The position numbers were made by a program, and so were the translations under genes. A stretch of 64,000 bases of DNA, from contig NW_026251811.1 in NCBI RefSeq assembly GCF_025024155.1, positions 39,921-103,920 on the forward strand, in the 5' to 3' direction. The DNA is from Gamsiella multidivaricata. Taxonomy: Eukaryota; Mortierellomycota; Mortierellomycetes; Mortierellales; Mortierellaceae. Below the pieces are notes generated by a model. It saw nothing but the letters and a program-made list of their open reading frames with translations. It was not told the DNA's origin and did not search any database. Numbering within the stretch: the first letter of the stretch is position 1; each line of letters begins with the position of its first letter. Of the stretch, positions 46,914-59,417 are shown piece by piece.

Positions 46914-47483
46914 TTATTGTCGTGAAGTCCACAAACAAATAAAAATATTGGCACGAACCTTTGTCTCGTTGGCAAGATGCTCCTGTCCGATTGCAATGAG
47001 CGATGAGTGCAGCGCATCGTACGCAGCACTTTTATTTGTAAGGTCGAACCTCGCAAAGAACCCTTGAGCCAGAGCCTCGAGGTCCATCAGAGATGCATTT
47101 TGATGGATGTACCGCCGTCGTTCTTCACGTTCCTGCTCGACTTCAAAGGCATGGTGATCAAATAGCCGCTTGGACATGGCCTAGACAATCCGCTCTCAGA
47201 CGGAGCATGAATGAGGAAAACGAAGAGTTAGACTCAATTCGGACCGCGTGTGAGAAGGTAGACCCTCCACAGGTCTGAAGGCACTGAAAAGTAGGAGCGA
47301 AAAAGCTAGATCTTGGATGGCAGCCTTGCTGACCAGAGGCTTTACTCGATTCGAATTCAAGCGCAAGGAGGCAGACCCTTCACAAGACTGAAGGTGCTGC
47401 AGACCATCAATGTCGGGCGGTAGAACTTTCCAAGCCATGGAGTGAAGGACAGTGAATCCACGAAACGCTTTGCACGGGATCAC
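46914..47483 (-). pseudogene. Broken coding fragment, family not recognised
   Basis: Two minus-strand frames look like genuine coding sequence. The upstream one (47483-47196; VLHSMAWKVLPPDIDGLQHL, AAIQDLAFSLLLFSAF) ends at a stop. The downstream one (47171-46914, after an acceptor-like GTCTAG; FEVEQEREERRRYIHQNASL, FFARFDLTNKSAAYDALHSS) is helical and charged. They could be the C-terminal part of a gene whose 5' end is lost. A link to the nuclease-like family next door is possible but unproven. Imperfect direct repeats lie inside the first piece. Confidence 0.35.
47254..47399. repeat. Imperfect 33-bp direct repeat pair
   Basis: Copies at 47254-47286 and 47367-47399 match at 26 of 33 positions by eye, 113 bp apart. 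On the minus strand both read CTTCAG-CTTGTG/CCTGTG-AGGGTCT. They fall within the broken coding fragment, so they may be an old partial duplication inside that gene. Confidence 0.55.
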
Positions 47484-48295
47484 CCCGAACGCCCATTGTC
47501 CGTCAGCCTACAGCCCTTCATCGGTTTTGACAAGTCCGTCATTGTGGGAAGTGGGGATAAGAACGTGATATCTCTGGAAGGGAGGAGGATTAAAAGGAAG
47601 TGATGACTCCAAGTGCTGTCTTGAGCACTTTTGCCAGCGAGCGAGGAGGTGATGAAGAGATGAGCAAGCGAGGTGATGGAACGGTAGGCAGGATGCAGAG
47701 GTGATAAGTTCTAACCAAAAAAATCAACCAGCACAGATCTCTTAAAGAGTCCGCGCCAACACCTATATTTTTACAATAGTAAATTTTAATTCACAGGGTC
47801 CTTTTTCGAATGACTATGCTTATTTCAAATCGAGAAATGCATTTTCGCGCCTAATTGTCCTGGAATTTCTTCGTACAATCTGGGCACTATCTGCGATTTT
47901 GGTAAAACATTTGCTTGGATATATTTTTCTAGGAAGAAATATGGATCCGGACGGGATATAATGCAATCGGCTGTGGAAATAAGGATAAGGGCTACTATTT
48001 TATTTTACAAGTCCAATGGGCAGAGCTATCATTGGCACTGGTGGCTGGCATTGACCTCGTTTATTCCTTTGATCCCACGCATAGAGTTCTTCAAAGACGC
48101 GACGGCGGACTGAAAGTAGGTCAACGTGCATTTTCGAGTTTTGTCGTTATGAACCAACCTTCCCAATTCCATCCACATGGTCTTCACACTCTTTTGTCTG
48201 TCGAGCCTTTTCCACTTGCTGCTGCTTCATTTTTCCTCCTCTTCCTCGGCTCTCGTTGCCTTCAATTGCGATAAGGACACTGGTCTCTGGATTGT

Positions 48296-48840
48296 ATAGC
48301 CGATGCAGTGGCTGTTGCAACATACCTCAACCCAGGGCTAAAGAAACATGGAATCCTTGATATACAGCTACAGCGGAATGGTGCTCCTCTTAAGCTGCTC
48401 GACCATGTTCATCGCCTAATTATTATCAAAGATATTTTGAATCTAATCAAGAACCAGAGCTCATCCACGGCGTTACTATATAATGAACGGGACTCTTATG
48501 GTGACAAAACATCTAGACAGCAGACAGGCTACCGTTAACCAGAGATGTCCTTAGAGAGCTCCAGGACTACTGCACCTACTCAATGGAATCTGGCAAACGA
48601 CGTTTGAAATATTCAAAAGATCCATTGGCATGGTGGAAAAAACACACCTCTTATAAGTATCTAGGCTACCTTGCACGTAAATACCTTTCAATCCAACCTT
48701 CTTCAGCGCCATCCGAGAGACTATCCAGTGATGCAGGCAATCCAGTGTCAAAGAAGCGATCATATTTAGATGATGTCACAGTAGAAAATATCTTAGATTA
48801 TTCATACGTCGCGTTCTACAAACCCACAGTATCTGAATAA
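48296..48840 (+). mobile_element. hAT-family transposase 3' remnant
   Basis: Two adjacent frames on the plus strand carry hAT transposase signatures. The first (48299-48538) reads AVATYLNPGLKK, in the place of the usual 'atlLDPRyK' block. The second (about 48545-48840) is a clear hATC dimerisation domain: DPLAWWKKH, then YLGYLARKYLSIQPSSAPSERLSSDAG, then KRSYLDDVTVENILDYSY and a stop. The frames differ and no intron fits between them, so the copy is frameshifted. The DNA-binding and catalytic N-terminal parts were not recognised upstream, and no terminal inverted repeats or 8-bp target duplications were found by eye. It is a dead fragment of a DNA transposon. Confidence 0.75.
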
Positions 48841-51022
48841 TTATTGCACCAGCAAAATAAACGGCGGCTCCAGCATGACACTATTTTTAAAAAATCGAAG
48901 AGCAGCCGCTGTAGATGATTATCGTCATCGCAGTAATAGATTATAACGGTCGGCGCTTTTGCTGTGAGCGCTATTATTTCATCCAGCATCCAACCCGGCA
49001 CTGAATTTCGCCCAATAAAAGAGCAGCTCTGGTAGGCGCTGTTTTTTTTTTTTCTCTCTAAAATGTGTTCAACAGATGCTTAGTACCTTAGTGCTTTGAG
49101 TGTTCCTGTAGCGAATTGGCATTATTCCTCGGCATGCGACTCATTGTTCTGGAGTGCTATCCTCAGCGAGCTCTTGCAAACGTCTTTGGTGTGAAACCAG
49201 AAGGTCGATCATTTTACGGCTCTTGATAAACGCTCTTGGGCATGAAAGATCATTTCGTGAGCAGCATCAATATAGTACATACCGGAGCTTCACAGGAAAG
49301 ATGCTGCAATCACCGTTGCTGCAGTAATTGCTGCAGACTCTAGGGGTGTGCTTATGCTCTCACTCTCGCCTCATTAGAGCGACTCTCAGTGCTAGCCGGT
49401 CTTTTATTCTTCTCCCTTCTCCTCTCTCTTCTTCTTTTCTCTCTTTGTTCCATTTTCCTTGTTCATCCCGTCCTCCTTGCGTGTTCCTTGTCCTGGGAGT
49501 TGACCTTTGGTTCCAAAAAATATTAGCAATTTCACGATTTTTAACGACCAAATACAGGTTCAACACCACCCATTTAACCCACGTAACGATCTTCGACGAA
49601 AATTTCTCTCTATCCCGCTCTAGCACAACCCTCTTCATATTCACATATTTACCGCTTTCCAAATACAGCATACTTTCTCCTCACTTCTCGCTACACATTC
49701 ATCTCTCCCGCAATGGTTTAGTGGTAGGCCAGAGTACCTTCACCTTCTATCACGCATCACTTCAGCTGTCTCTTCTCCTCACCCAACCCTTCCCAACTAA
49801 AAAAACAACAAAGAACCATCAAGTCAATATACCATACCAAAAAAAAGGTATAGTTTCAGCCGACAGCGTTTTCGGATGGGTGTTTGCGGGTATCACCTCA
49901 ACCCAATTACGCTTCTTTTGTTAAATAGTCTGCATGCGGCAAAATGCCATGTGCGTGCATGCATCCCATTCACAAACATACCCCACCATATCTGTCTATA
50001 TTAATTTTCTCCGCACAGCTAACCAACAAAGCAACGAAAAAAGCTTTTGCCCTAAAGCGAAAAATGAAAAAAGGGACCATTGTCCTCATAGCCGTTGGTG
50101 CAATCGCGTGTGGGATGCAATTGACCAATGGAGTCACTCAATGGTCTCCTCAAGCATCTAGGCGCAGCATCTCCTTAAGAAAACGCCTGCTATCCTATCG
50201 TATCTGCATCCATGGCCGTGTTCAATCCATCGTCATCATCATTTTTAACTTCACCATTGCGGATATGAAATTAGTTGGCACTCTGCACTGGATTGGTATC
50301 ACCAAGATGCATGGCCCCCTCTTTTCTTTCCCCCTTCTTGTTAGGGCTCCTAGCCCAGACAGAGCGACATCAGCAACAGCCATTGCTTGGTGTCCATTGC
50401 TGAGCGACTCCATCCTTTCTCCTTTCTATTACTGCTGAAGGTCGCTATTGTTGTTCCTCCGCTGAGTCTCCCTCTTGATGGTGTCTTCGATTGTTATTCC
50501 TCGGTTTCCGGTTTAGCGATTATCATACTTTGTGCTTGTGCTTCCTGCAGTATTATTAGTACTACTTACTATTCACACCGTAATATTTTTTTAAGAGCAA
50601 AGGACAAGAAAAAGAAACCTCAATATCAGAGCCTTTCCTTCATCGCTCGCAACCTCTGTCTTTTGCTCGTTGTTCAACCTAGACCTGCTCATCATCTAAC
50701 CTTCTGCCATTCATCATCACCCGGTTCTCATTCCACCCCTCTTTTCTGAATCCCAAACCTCCTTTCAACAACATACCGACTGAAGGGTCCGTTCACAGTT
50801 TACCCTGCTGGACTAGGGGTCGAATTCATTTATAATTGATACTGACTAACTTCCCCTGTGTGTGCCTGAAAACTTTTTTGTCTGCAGGTCATACCCAGCC
50901 AAAATCCCAGGAACCCGCATACCCCACCCTCCCACCCTCAAACACCCACTCCCGAGTTCAATTCCCTACTTCCCCCATCGATCTCAACACCAACACTCGC
51001 GTAGCAGCAGACTGCCAATTGA
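48841..51022. other. 2.2-kb spacer after the hAT remnant
   Basis: No gene with family resemblance was found. It has CT-rich and T-rich stretches and many short open frames, the longest at 49328-49924, which has low-complexity Ser/Leu/Phe composition typical of CT-rich non-coding DNA. The right part is likely the promoter and leader of the large gene at 51023. Confidence 0.45.
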
Positions 51023-54000
51023 ATGCTGATCCCGGTCCCCTCGGTCTGCCTGTCCACCTCAGACCTAGACGACCCCAATATCAAACCCATACCCTCCACA
51101 CCAACCGAACCAAACACATGGCCCTCCACATCATCAACAGCAGCGCACCAGGTGCAGTATAGGACCCGATCCATACCCAAAGCCAGAACATCGACCCTCT
51201 CGAGGACCTCCCTACACTATCGTCACCACCACCGTAATCGCCCATCAAAGCAATTTGTCGCAACCACATCAAGCGACATCTTCGGAGACTGGGATATCGA
51301 GCTCAAAATTGATCACCGCACACTGGCAAGATCAAAAGGCAGTCATACAGGAATGGTGTCTACAGCTACAGCAAGCAGTGGGAGAGGTGGTAGTAGAGGA
51401 GGAGCATCTATAGCCGTTGATGCAGGGCTTGGTGTTCACAGTGGATCGTCAGGAACGCAACCGCTCTCTACATTCCCCTTATCCTCATCAACAACGCCTT
51501 TATCTCCGCCATCTTCATCCGCTACTACTGCCGTTGCCTCGAGTCCTGCCCTAAAGATCCTGAAGGGTGAACTGCCCCCAACCCCTTCGCCAGCGAACCC
51601 CCAAAATAACACCAGCACCAATACGACCACGATCATACCAACAGTAACATCAATATCAGCATCCCAAAAGAAGCAACCCCCTTGGAAGCCAGGGCAGCAA
51701 ATAAAGGACGCCAACGCCAATACCACTCCTATAACAACGAAGCCAGCAGCATCGACAGCAGCGAAAAAGACACGGGGCAAACAAGAGGCGGATGAAATAA
51801 TAGGAGATCCTACGCCCTCGACTGCCACGCTTGGTCCCTCTGCAAGGTCTAGTTTCCTCAAGGCCCTCGGCAGATTCAAAAACAAGCATCTGCAGCAGAA
51901 AAGGTGAGGAAAATGCTTGTTTACTTCTTTTTCCGGCTTGCCAGAGGGCATTTTTCACTTTGGTGTACCCGGCACTGACCATCTCATTTCCTTTATCCCT
52001 TCGTGTCACCTTCGCCCAATTGTTTTTTTTTTTGGATTCATGTCACACAAATCCAGATCGAGTGCATTCCCATCTTCCATGCCTGCAATCGAATCATCGC
52101 CGCCTGTCGATAGACGGGCATCCTATGTTATCCCACCCATCCAGTTTGACGAATCAAACGCACAAGCGCACTCTTCTGTCGCAGACATGAATCATGAGTC
52201 TACGCAGTACGCGGCACCTGAGGATTCACTCGAGATCTTGCAGCAGCAGCAGCAACCAGTTCTACCCCAGATTGAGGGACCAGGCGCAGAGGGCACGTCA
52301 TCTCTACGTGTCAAGTTCAAGAACAAAGTAAACAACACGCTAGCTTCAATGAAGTCATCATCGAATCTGCGAGACAGGGCCAAAGCTCAGCTCCTGGATT
52401 CTTTTGAGGACCCTTCAGCACAGCAGAGAACCACCGCCAATGAGCGTCGCCAGTCCGCTTTTTTCACCTCCTCTAGCGACACAGCCCATCAACAACAGCA
52501 GCAACAGTGCAACTCCAATGTCAGCAATGGCAGTGCTTCATCCTCAGGAAAGAATCGACACTCGAAAAACTTTTGGACATTCCCTCGCGTCCGTCTTGAG
52601 GTTAGTCAACCATCGAAACAGCTCGCTTTTGGAGAAAATTCTAGCAACAACAGCACAAGCAAACCAGAATCGGCCCAAGATGCGACCATACATTCACCTG
52701 AGCTCGGACCTGCAGACGAAGGCTCGGCAACATTGCATCAACAGCTGCAAGAGCTTAGGGTCGACGAACCCGATTCTGACCACTCCCTCGACATCATTCA
52801 ACCAGCGGATTACGAGGACTATACCCAGTTTGCTGAACTGCCACTCAAGAAGCGCAAAAAGATGGAGCGATCGCTCGCAGCCTCAGAGGCAGCACACGGA
52901 TCAAATGGGAGACCCAATTCTATGCGAATCAGCACAGACGCCATGAAGCGGTTCTTGACAAAGCAAGAGGCAGGGAAGAACAGGATCGCGGATGAGGAAG
53001 GTCGAGAGGCCACCGAGGTGCAGAGTCGAGAGATTGGTGCAATTAACAGCAACAGGAAGCGACCGCAGGCAGGCTCAGAAACTGGCGAGAGCTCAAGCAA
53101 GCGGCAAGGACAGCCGGCCTCTGAATGGCGTCGGTCGCTCTTGAAGTCATTGCACCTTGGTAAGGGATATCACCCCTCACAAAAGGGGCTGAACGCAGAT
53201 CTGAGCGTCAAGAAGGACCAACCCCCAGCAGCCCTAAGTTCAGTCCCAGAGACGGACCCACAGGTGACTATAGCAGAAGCAGCTCGACTTTCGAGATCAG
53301 GCAGCGTACACTCCACCCGATCACGATCCCTCACTACGTCGACTCACCCTGCGTTGCTGGCGACCACAATCTCCAAGCCAAGGTCTCCGGGCCTTCGTCG
53401 TGAAACTTTGGAGATGGCCATGCGTCGTCGTCGGCAGAGCAGCGCTGCCCGATCCAACACCAGCGGCACAGAAATTTCACCTCCTTTGCCACTGTCGTCT
53501 GAATTCTTCAACATGGAGAATATCTCGACCACCAATATCACACACACCTTTACTAGTTTCACTTTGGAGCTCGCAGAAATGTATGCTCGCGATGTCGTGA
53601 GTAACTCTGAGATCCCCGGTCTTTTCAACTTCAAGCGACGCACGCCACGCTTGACGGTCTCATCTAATATCATGGAGTTAGACACCGACCAAGAATTCAA
53701 GGGATTCGATTCGGATGGCGATGCCATTAGTGGGTATACGGGAGATGCAGATGTCTCAATGGACGAATTTCAAGTTAGGCCAGCAAAGACACCTACGACG
53801 CCTACGACACCGTTCATGAAGGCCAGAGCAAGGAATTCGAGCTTCTCGGCTAGCCCATCGTCCCAGAGAAAGATTTCCAGCGTCGACGGCGACTCTGATA
53901 CAGTTCCTGAACTGCCGACGCTCAAGATCCGCACGCGCGACTTGAACAACAGGAACAGCAGTGGTGGACGTGGAGTTAATGGTTACTCCAGGTTTACACG

Positions 54001-55087
54001 GCCATTATCTGGATCCTCATTTGATATGGAGCAAGATCAGATAGATAGCCCTCGTTCACCACGACGCTCAGGACCATCCTCGCCCATCAGATCACCGCGT
54101 TCACCCATGTCCATGGAGGAGGTCGTCTCGTGGAAACCTAGGAACGTATACTCTCAGCCTCGCTCTCAAGTTTCAGCTCTCGACACAAAGCCCTTGAGGC
54201 CAACACGAGGCAGTGGGGTGTCCTCTTCCACGACCCTGGCCCCTTCCTCTCGGACACCATATTCTGCTGCTTTGACCGAGTCACCAGGACCGATCTCACC
54301 GGGAGCAGGGAACAACGAGCAAGGATCATTCAGCCGCCACCACCTCCACCAACAGTCATTCTCTTCATCATCCTCTTCGACTTATCCTAAGCATCTTCAC
54401 CAGGCTTCCGGTGATACGCTCGTTGCGGGCCACTCTCATTTCTTGAGCACCGGCTCAACCTTTTCAGCGGGCTCCGGATACTCGGCACAAACGCTTCCAG
54501 GCCATCATCAGTACGCGTCTTTGGGAGCCCAGGAATTTGATCCGAGCGACGAGTTCCCTCCAACAACACCTGCAGATCTCAAGGCAATGGATTTTGAGGC
54601 CCTCCTGGCCACCGCGGAGAGGGAGCAGCAGAAAGGATGGGAGGATCTGATGGCACAAAAGAAGGGATACGAAAACAGTGCTTTACAGTTATCCATGGCA
54701 TTGCCAACCACGACACCACCACCATCATCATTTAGCCGACCACTCAATGTCTCGCCTTTGAAGATTGCCAATTCTTCGAGAAAACCCCAGTCAGGGCTTC
54801 AGCAGCAGCCATCACAAGCACAGCGCGGCTCTGTGGCGTTTGATCTCGCTCCATCGGATGACGGCGGTACAGGCACAGGTACCGGGACGGGAACGGGAAG
54901 TGACCGGTCTATCAGATCAAAGAGGGTGATGAAGAAGAAGATGAGCGTTATTCGACTGGCAGGCAACGGCAACGGCAATGTGCAGGGCCGCCGAGAGAAC
55001 GATGGCTTCATCCGAGTATCTATTTCGCCGTCACCCTATGCTTCCGCTCCTCCTCCTCCGCAGGACGTCGCAGTTGGCAGGTGGTAA
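51023..55087 (+). CDS. Large disordered Ser/Pro-rich protein, unknown function
   Basis: Two long frames join through a 153-nt intron (51904-52056): donor AAAAG/GTGAGG, acceptor AATCCAG/ATCG, phase 2 into phase 2. Exons 51023-51903 and 52057-55087 give 1303 aa. The product is mostly disordered, rich in Ser, Pro, Thr and Gln, with many basic-x-x-Ser and Ser-Pro sites (SPRSPRRSGPSSPIRSPRSP), so it is likely phosphoregulated. More ordered pieces are FVATTSSDIFGDWDIEL, LRVKFKNKVNNTLASM, FTSFTLELAEMYARD and FEALLATAEREQQKGWEDLM. The last of these looks conserved-type helical. A Gly-Thr repeat is coded at 54863-54898. No domain was recognised. The start is uncertain: a stop codon directly precedes the ATG at 51023, and an upstream exon is possible. 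Confidence 0.6.
54863..54898 (+). repeat. Coding GGNACN repeat (Gly-Thr dipeptides)
   Basis: A run of alternating Gly and Thr codons codes GTGTGTGTG inside the large disordered protein. Third positions differ (ACA, ACC, ACG; GGC, GGT, GGG, GGA), so the repeat is old or selected at the protein level, not fresh slippage. Confidence 0.7.
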
Positions 55088-55409
55088 AAGCGGTTTTATC
55101 CAGGGCTATTCCCATCTTTCAAGCCCTTTTTGTCGCTCTCCCTCATAGAAAAAAAAAAGTTATGTACCCTTCACTACGCATTTGTTGTAACAAGAATGTA
55201 ATCATGCCCATGTACACGTACAGTATTACCCCGCCTCCATCCTCCCTTAATCATAATAAAAAAAACCCCCTCCCCATAGAAAACTTTCTTCTGGATACCG
55301 CTTGTTGACAGCTTCAATGTGATGCGATAAATAACTTTTTATTTGCAGGATAACGCTTCAGTACGATTCCGCTCTAGATCTTCCACTTATTATACACTTC
55401 GCTTAGGCC
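55088..55409. other. Convergent 3' spacer
   Basis: This 0.32-kb spacer lies between the large disordered gene and the TMEM164-like gene, both ending here. It has two short A-runs and AATAAA at 55256-55261 on the plus strand, a candidate polyadenylation signal. No gene was seen. Confidence 0.55.
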
Positions 55410-57029
55410 TTACAGTGTCTTTCGTTTGCCGTTGCGAGAGGCGCGCTCGCTCTGAGCAGGTGAGATGCTCCGGCGAGGCAAGATCTGGATCACGAATTCG
55501 ATCAGGAAGTACCGGGACATGGTCAAGAACACACAGAAGGCGTACATGACCGGACGGTACCACTTTCCGAACGCCTGCAGGGGACCGGGAGGAGGCATCA
55601 GCAGATAGTTGAGGTTCTGTCCCCTCAGAAGGGCCATAGAGCTCAGGATGAAGGAGTGGTAAAGCGCAAAGAGTGAAAAGGACATGAAAGCCACATCAAT
55701 GGATACGGGCCAGATCACATAGCGGTTTGACCAGATCATGTAAAAGGGAACGAACAGTAGGAGGTAATGTTCTATGGTGGTAAACGTGGAAATAAGTGCG
55801 TTAGCAAATGAGGAGAAGGAAGTGGGAGGAACGAAAGGGAGACGGGGAAGGAATGTGGATTATGAAAATGAGGATCGTTGTTGCACTCTTTGACCCTTAC
55901 CGATATAGAAGTTCTCGATCTCGAAGAATAGGTCGTAGTCGCGAAGATCTGGGGACAACAAGGCCAGCATTCTATACACATGTGAAGATTTGATAAAGTT
56001 AAAATTGGTTTAGTGCGTGGGGAGGGGAGGCATCAACGGCTAACACACAGCCATTGTGCAATCATTGCGTCCTCATCTGAAGCAGAACCCGATGGTTCCC
56101 TATTCATTGTCTCATTACTGTTACTTACGTTCCCCACATGATATGGAAGTAGACATTCAGCAGGATATGAGGCCATTTCTTGCTCTTGGGTCCGGCCAAG
56201 ATGATGATCAGCATCATGGCCGACATATGGCAAGGTTGCAGTAAGAAGATCATGCCTCCACGGAACCACTTTTGAACGACGGTGATCATGAGTGATATCG
56301 CCAAGGTGGCCATGACAGCGATCTCGATCTTGGATTTCTTCAATGGCGGCTCATAGGATGCGAACATCTTTGAAATTGGCGATCTACGAAGACAAAATAA
56401 AAAATAAAAAATCAGGGATTAGAGCTCCTTTCTACAAGTAGCTGTTGAGAGCGAGAAGATGCACGATCGCGGCCGTGATTGTTGTATGATCCATGTTAAG
56501 ATTCCTCCCGACGTCCTGACAACACGATAATCTCTTGGATGTATCATGGCTGTAGTTGGCTTTGCTCTTGACATCATCCAAAGCTTCATCCTGATTGTGT
56601 CCACGCTATAACCTGCTAGTTCCCAGATCCGCAATTGAATTGCCGCTTCAATTGGTTGTGCAGTTCCTCTCTCAAATATCCTTGCGGCAATTGCAGCATT
56701 TTCAATTCACTTTACCCAGGTGAGAGAGCGCGATGGTAAAAATAGCGAGCGGTCTGGAAGAAAACTACGTTGTAAATCAGAAACTCGACCGTATGGCGAC
56801 GAGGAGATAGATACCTAGGAGAGATGGAGAGAGCGAGAGAAAGAAAACCGGCAATTTGAAGTTGTAGTTAGTTGATGGTGTCAAGGGGCCAGTTGATCAA
56901 GAAAAGGCTGGATGTAGAACCCGTGGATATCTTTCTTTACCAGGACCCCTGCAAGGACGACTCCCAGTCGGTCTCAAAGGGCATTTCAGCTGCGACGGAG
57001 AGCAGCCAGTCTCCTAGTCCTTCAAACAT
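55410..57029 (-). CDS. TMEM164-family membrane protein (putative acyltransferase)
   Basis: Five exons (57029-56941, 56814-56716, 56383-56129, 55971-55901, 55771-55410) give 291 aa, similar to human TMEM164. Introns run 126-332 nt; all phases agree. Matching blocks are the N-terminal FEGLGDWLLSVAAEMP (human LLDWLYGGVDP), QPCHMSAMMLIIILAGP (human NPCHVITMM), HIMWGTMLALLSPDLR and IENFYIEHYLLLFVPFYMIW. GPLQAFGKWYRPVMYAF also matches (human GPWYRIW). About seven helices are visible. Cys114 lies in the position of the CH motif that, in the human protein, is linked to acyl transfer in ether-lipid synthesis. I know that role only from the animal protein, so the fungal activity is inferred. It is probably an ER or endomembrane protein. 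Confidence 0.82.
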
Positions 57030-59417
57030 GGTGGTTGCCTTTGTGCTTGAATGAGAGATTCGGAAGAGAAGGGGAGGAGGAAGATGAGGGGTACCAGGTG
57101 TGGAATGATGAATCAGAAAGAGATGCAAAAAGTGTAAAGCTTATAAAAAGAAACAGGGAGGGACAACTGTAAATAAGGTTGGCCCAACCAATTGAATTAC
57201 GATTACGATTACACAACTTGATGACTTTACACTTTACGCACGGCTCGGGCAGAATGGAAGTGAAATGGCAGGCGATACGATGTTTGTCAGCGAAAAGTGC
57301 GCATTTTGAAGCGCAAATGAATTCATAGAAGGACGCGGCATATTGTGTGGAGTTGAAGCTAGATCCCAGAGAGCGCGAGTAAGGGCCATGTGCCATCACC
57401 CTGCTTCCAATCTCTTCGTTGCCGCGGGTTCTGCTGACTCATCTCCAGCTATCATCTTCCTGCCATGCGTTTCCGACGTCAGGCTCCTCCGCAAAGAAAA
57501 GCATAGGCTGATACCATACACATCTTCAGCGGGCGCGGAAATGTAACCCAGAGTGCTTTGAGTTCAGTAAAAGACAAGCATGGTGTTCTGTAATGCAATC
57601 CTAGTGAACTGGACGCAATCAGCAAACGCGTAAATGCTTTGGGGTGAACATACGTTGCATCGGACGGAATGCTAGCTGAATGAAAGGAGAATTTAATGAT
57701 GCAGGCAACCATAATCCGCCGCCTACCCGGTGTATCCATTTATTGGGTATGTTGCTACGAATTAAAAATTATTACTTCGTCTTTGCCGCATCATTCGAAA
57801 AGGCCTTGCTCATCGATCCTCTCCTACGACGGCAAAACCGAACTCTATATCTTTTTTGTCGAGCTGCTCCTCGTAATTTCCTTCTATTCCCTTCCAGTGT
57901 TGGCACTCTAAACGTCCTTGCCGCATACGCTCTACGCGTGTCCAAGAGTGCTTACCACGAGAGAATACTTAATCCCCATGGTGCCATTGATGTGACGGGT
58001 CCTGCTCCGAATTGTCTATGCCGTCCTTTGTCCGAAAAACAAGAACATATGATGCAGCTCATCTCGTGTTAGCGTTTACAGTTGTTGCTGAAATTATTAT
58101 TCAAAAGTTGGTGTTTCAGGCATACCATGATAATCCACGCCGTTAAAGGATCGATCGACCATGACTGGGTGATGATACAATGCTAAGATCACTCTTTCAG
58201 CCGGGAACGTTATCATAAAACGATCTTCTAATCATTGTGCGGTAAACGCCTGGGGATACTCAAAAGTACGAGTTTAGTTGCAGACTGTGGTCTAAGTCCG
58301 GTAAGAACAGCGTAAAGTCGTATGCCTTGAAGTCCAAGAGTCCCTCCCTCAAATAGTTCTCGAAATCATTTCCGCAACAGTAGGTCCAACATCAGCCCCG
58401 CAAGTGCACTTGATGTCCAAGTCAGATACAGCGGCTGAGAAAGATATAATCATAGGTCATAGTTCTTGGGAGAACAAGGACTAAATCGTAGGGCAACGGG
58501 ATCAGAACACTTTAAAAGAACTGAGCTTGGTGGGAGTGGGAATGTTGCTAAAGATGCTGTTGCTGTTAGCGCTGGGTATAACGATAGTAGGAGGTGTATG
58601 CAGATTCTACAAACATAAATAAAAACGCTGAGGTATTGATTGCAGAGAAGCTGCAGACAAGCGCTACGGCAGAAAATGATATGAAATGATTTTTATCCAA
58701 AGATTCAACGGGACGACAGAGAAAGAAAAAGCTAGCTGAGGTGGAAAACATGGCTGGTAGCGAAGAGTATGGTGCTGTTGCGTCGTGGACTTGTAGTGTT
58801 CATTAAAAAGAGGCGAGGCGATAAAAGTATTAAAAGAAGAAAGGTTTATGAAGCTCCAGTCCTTGAAGTGCAATGTGTGCCTATGGCTACGGCCCAGATA
58901 TGATGATGATGGTGGTAGGGCAGCGGTTCATGAGCAACTGGCCAAAGCTATGTAAACGTATAGACGCGATAGTGCTTGGCTGTGCTGGTTGCGATGGCTC
59001 TGGTTTTGATGGAGAGCAGGACGTTCTGCTTTCTGGATTGGTTCAAACATAGTGGAAGTGAAAGAAAGACCGTGTGAACTTGTTTATGCATGTTGTGTAT
59101 GGATGCAGGTGCATAGGGGGCGCATATCGATGTGCACAGCCGCCTGTTTCGGAAACAAATACAGGACGCGTTGTTTTGTGCCACAGCGAACAAAATGCAC
59201 TCGCAGCTAGAGCGATCACGCAAGCTGCTGGGATTATGCCCATACCTTTTCGCATCTCCTGTGCTTTCTCTCTTTCGCCTATTCTCTTTTCTTTCGTGCA
59301 TGCGCATAACCCTTCTTTAAATGACAAGAAAAGTCTTTTAGGTTATCGTAAAAGCTCCCTACATTAACCAATTTCGTAAACTGAGTAATGTTTAATCATA
59401 CTAGTTGCTTGCGATCA
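57030..59417. other. 2.4-kb spacer
   Basis: It lies between the TMEM164-like start and the F-box/LRR stop, both on the minus strand. Open frames (such as 57680-58072 and 58948-59307) show no domain, biased composition or plausible splicing. The left part should be the TMEM164-like promoter. Nothing else was recognised. Confidence 0.5.

Noticed and set aside
49711..49735. tRNA-like D-arm motif (ATGGTTTAGTGGTA)
   Set aside because: No matching T-arm GTTCRA sequence or acceptor pairing follows at the right distance, so no tRNA can be folded.
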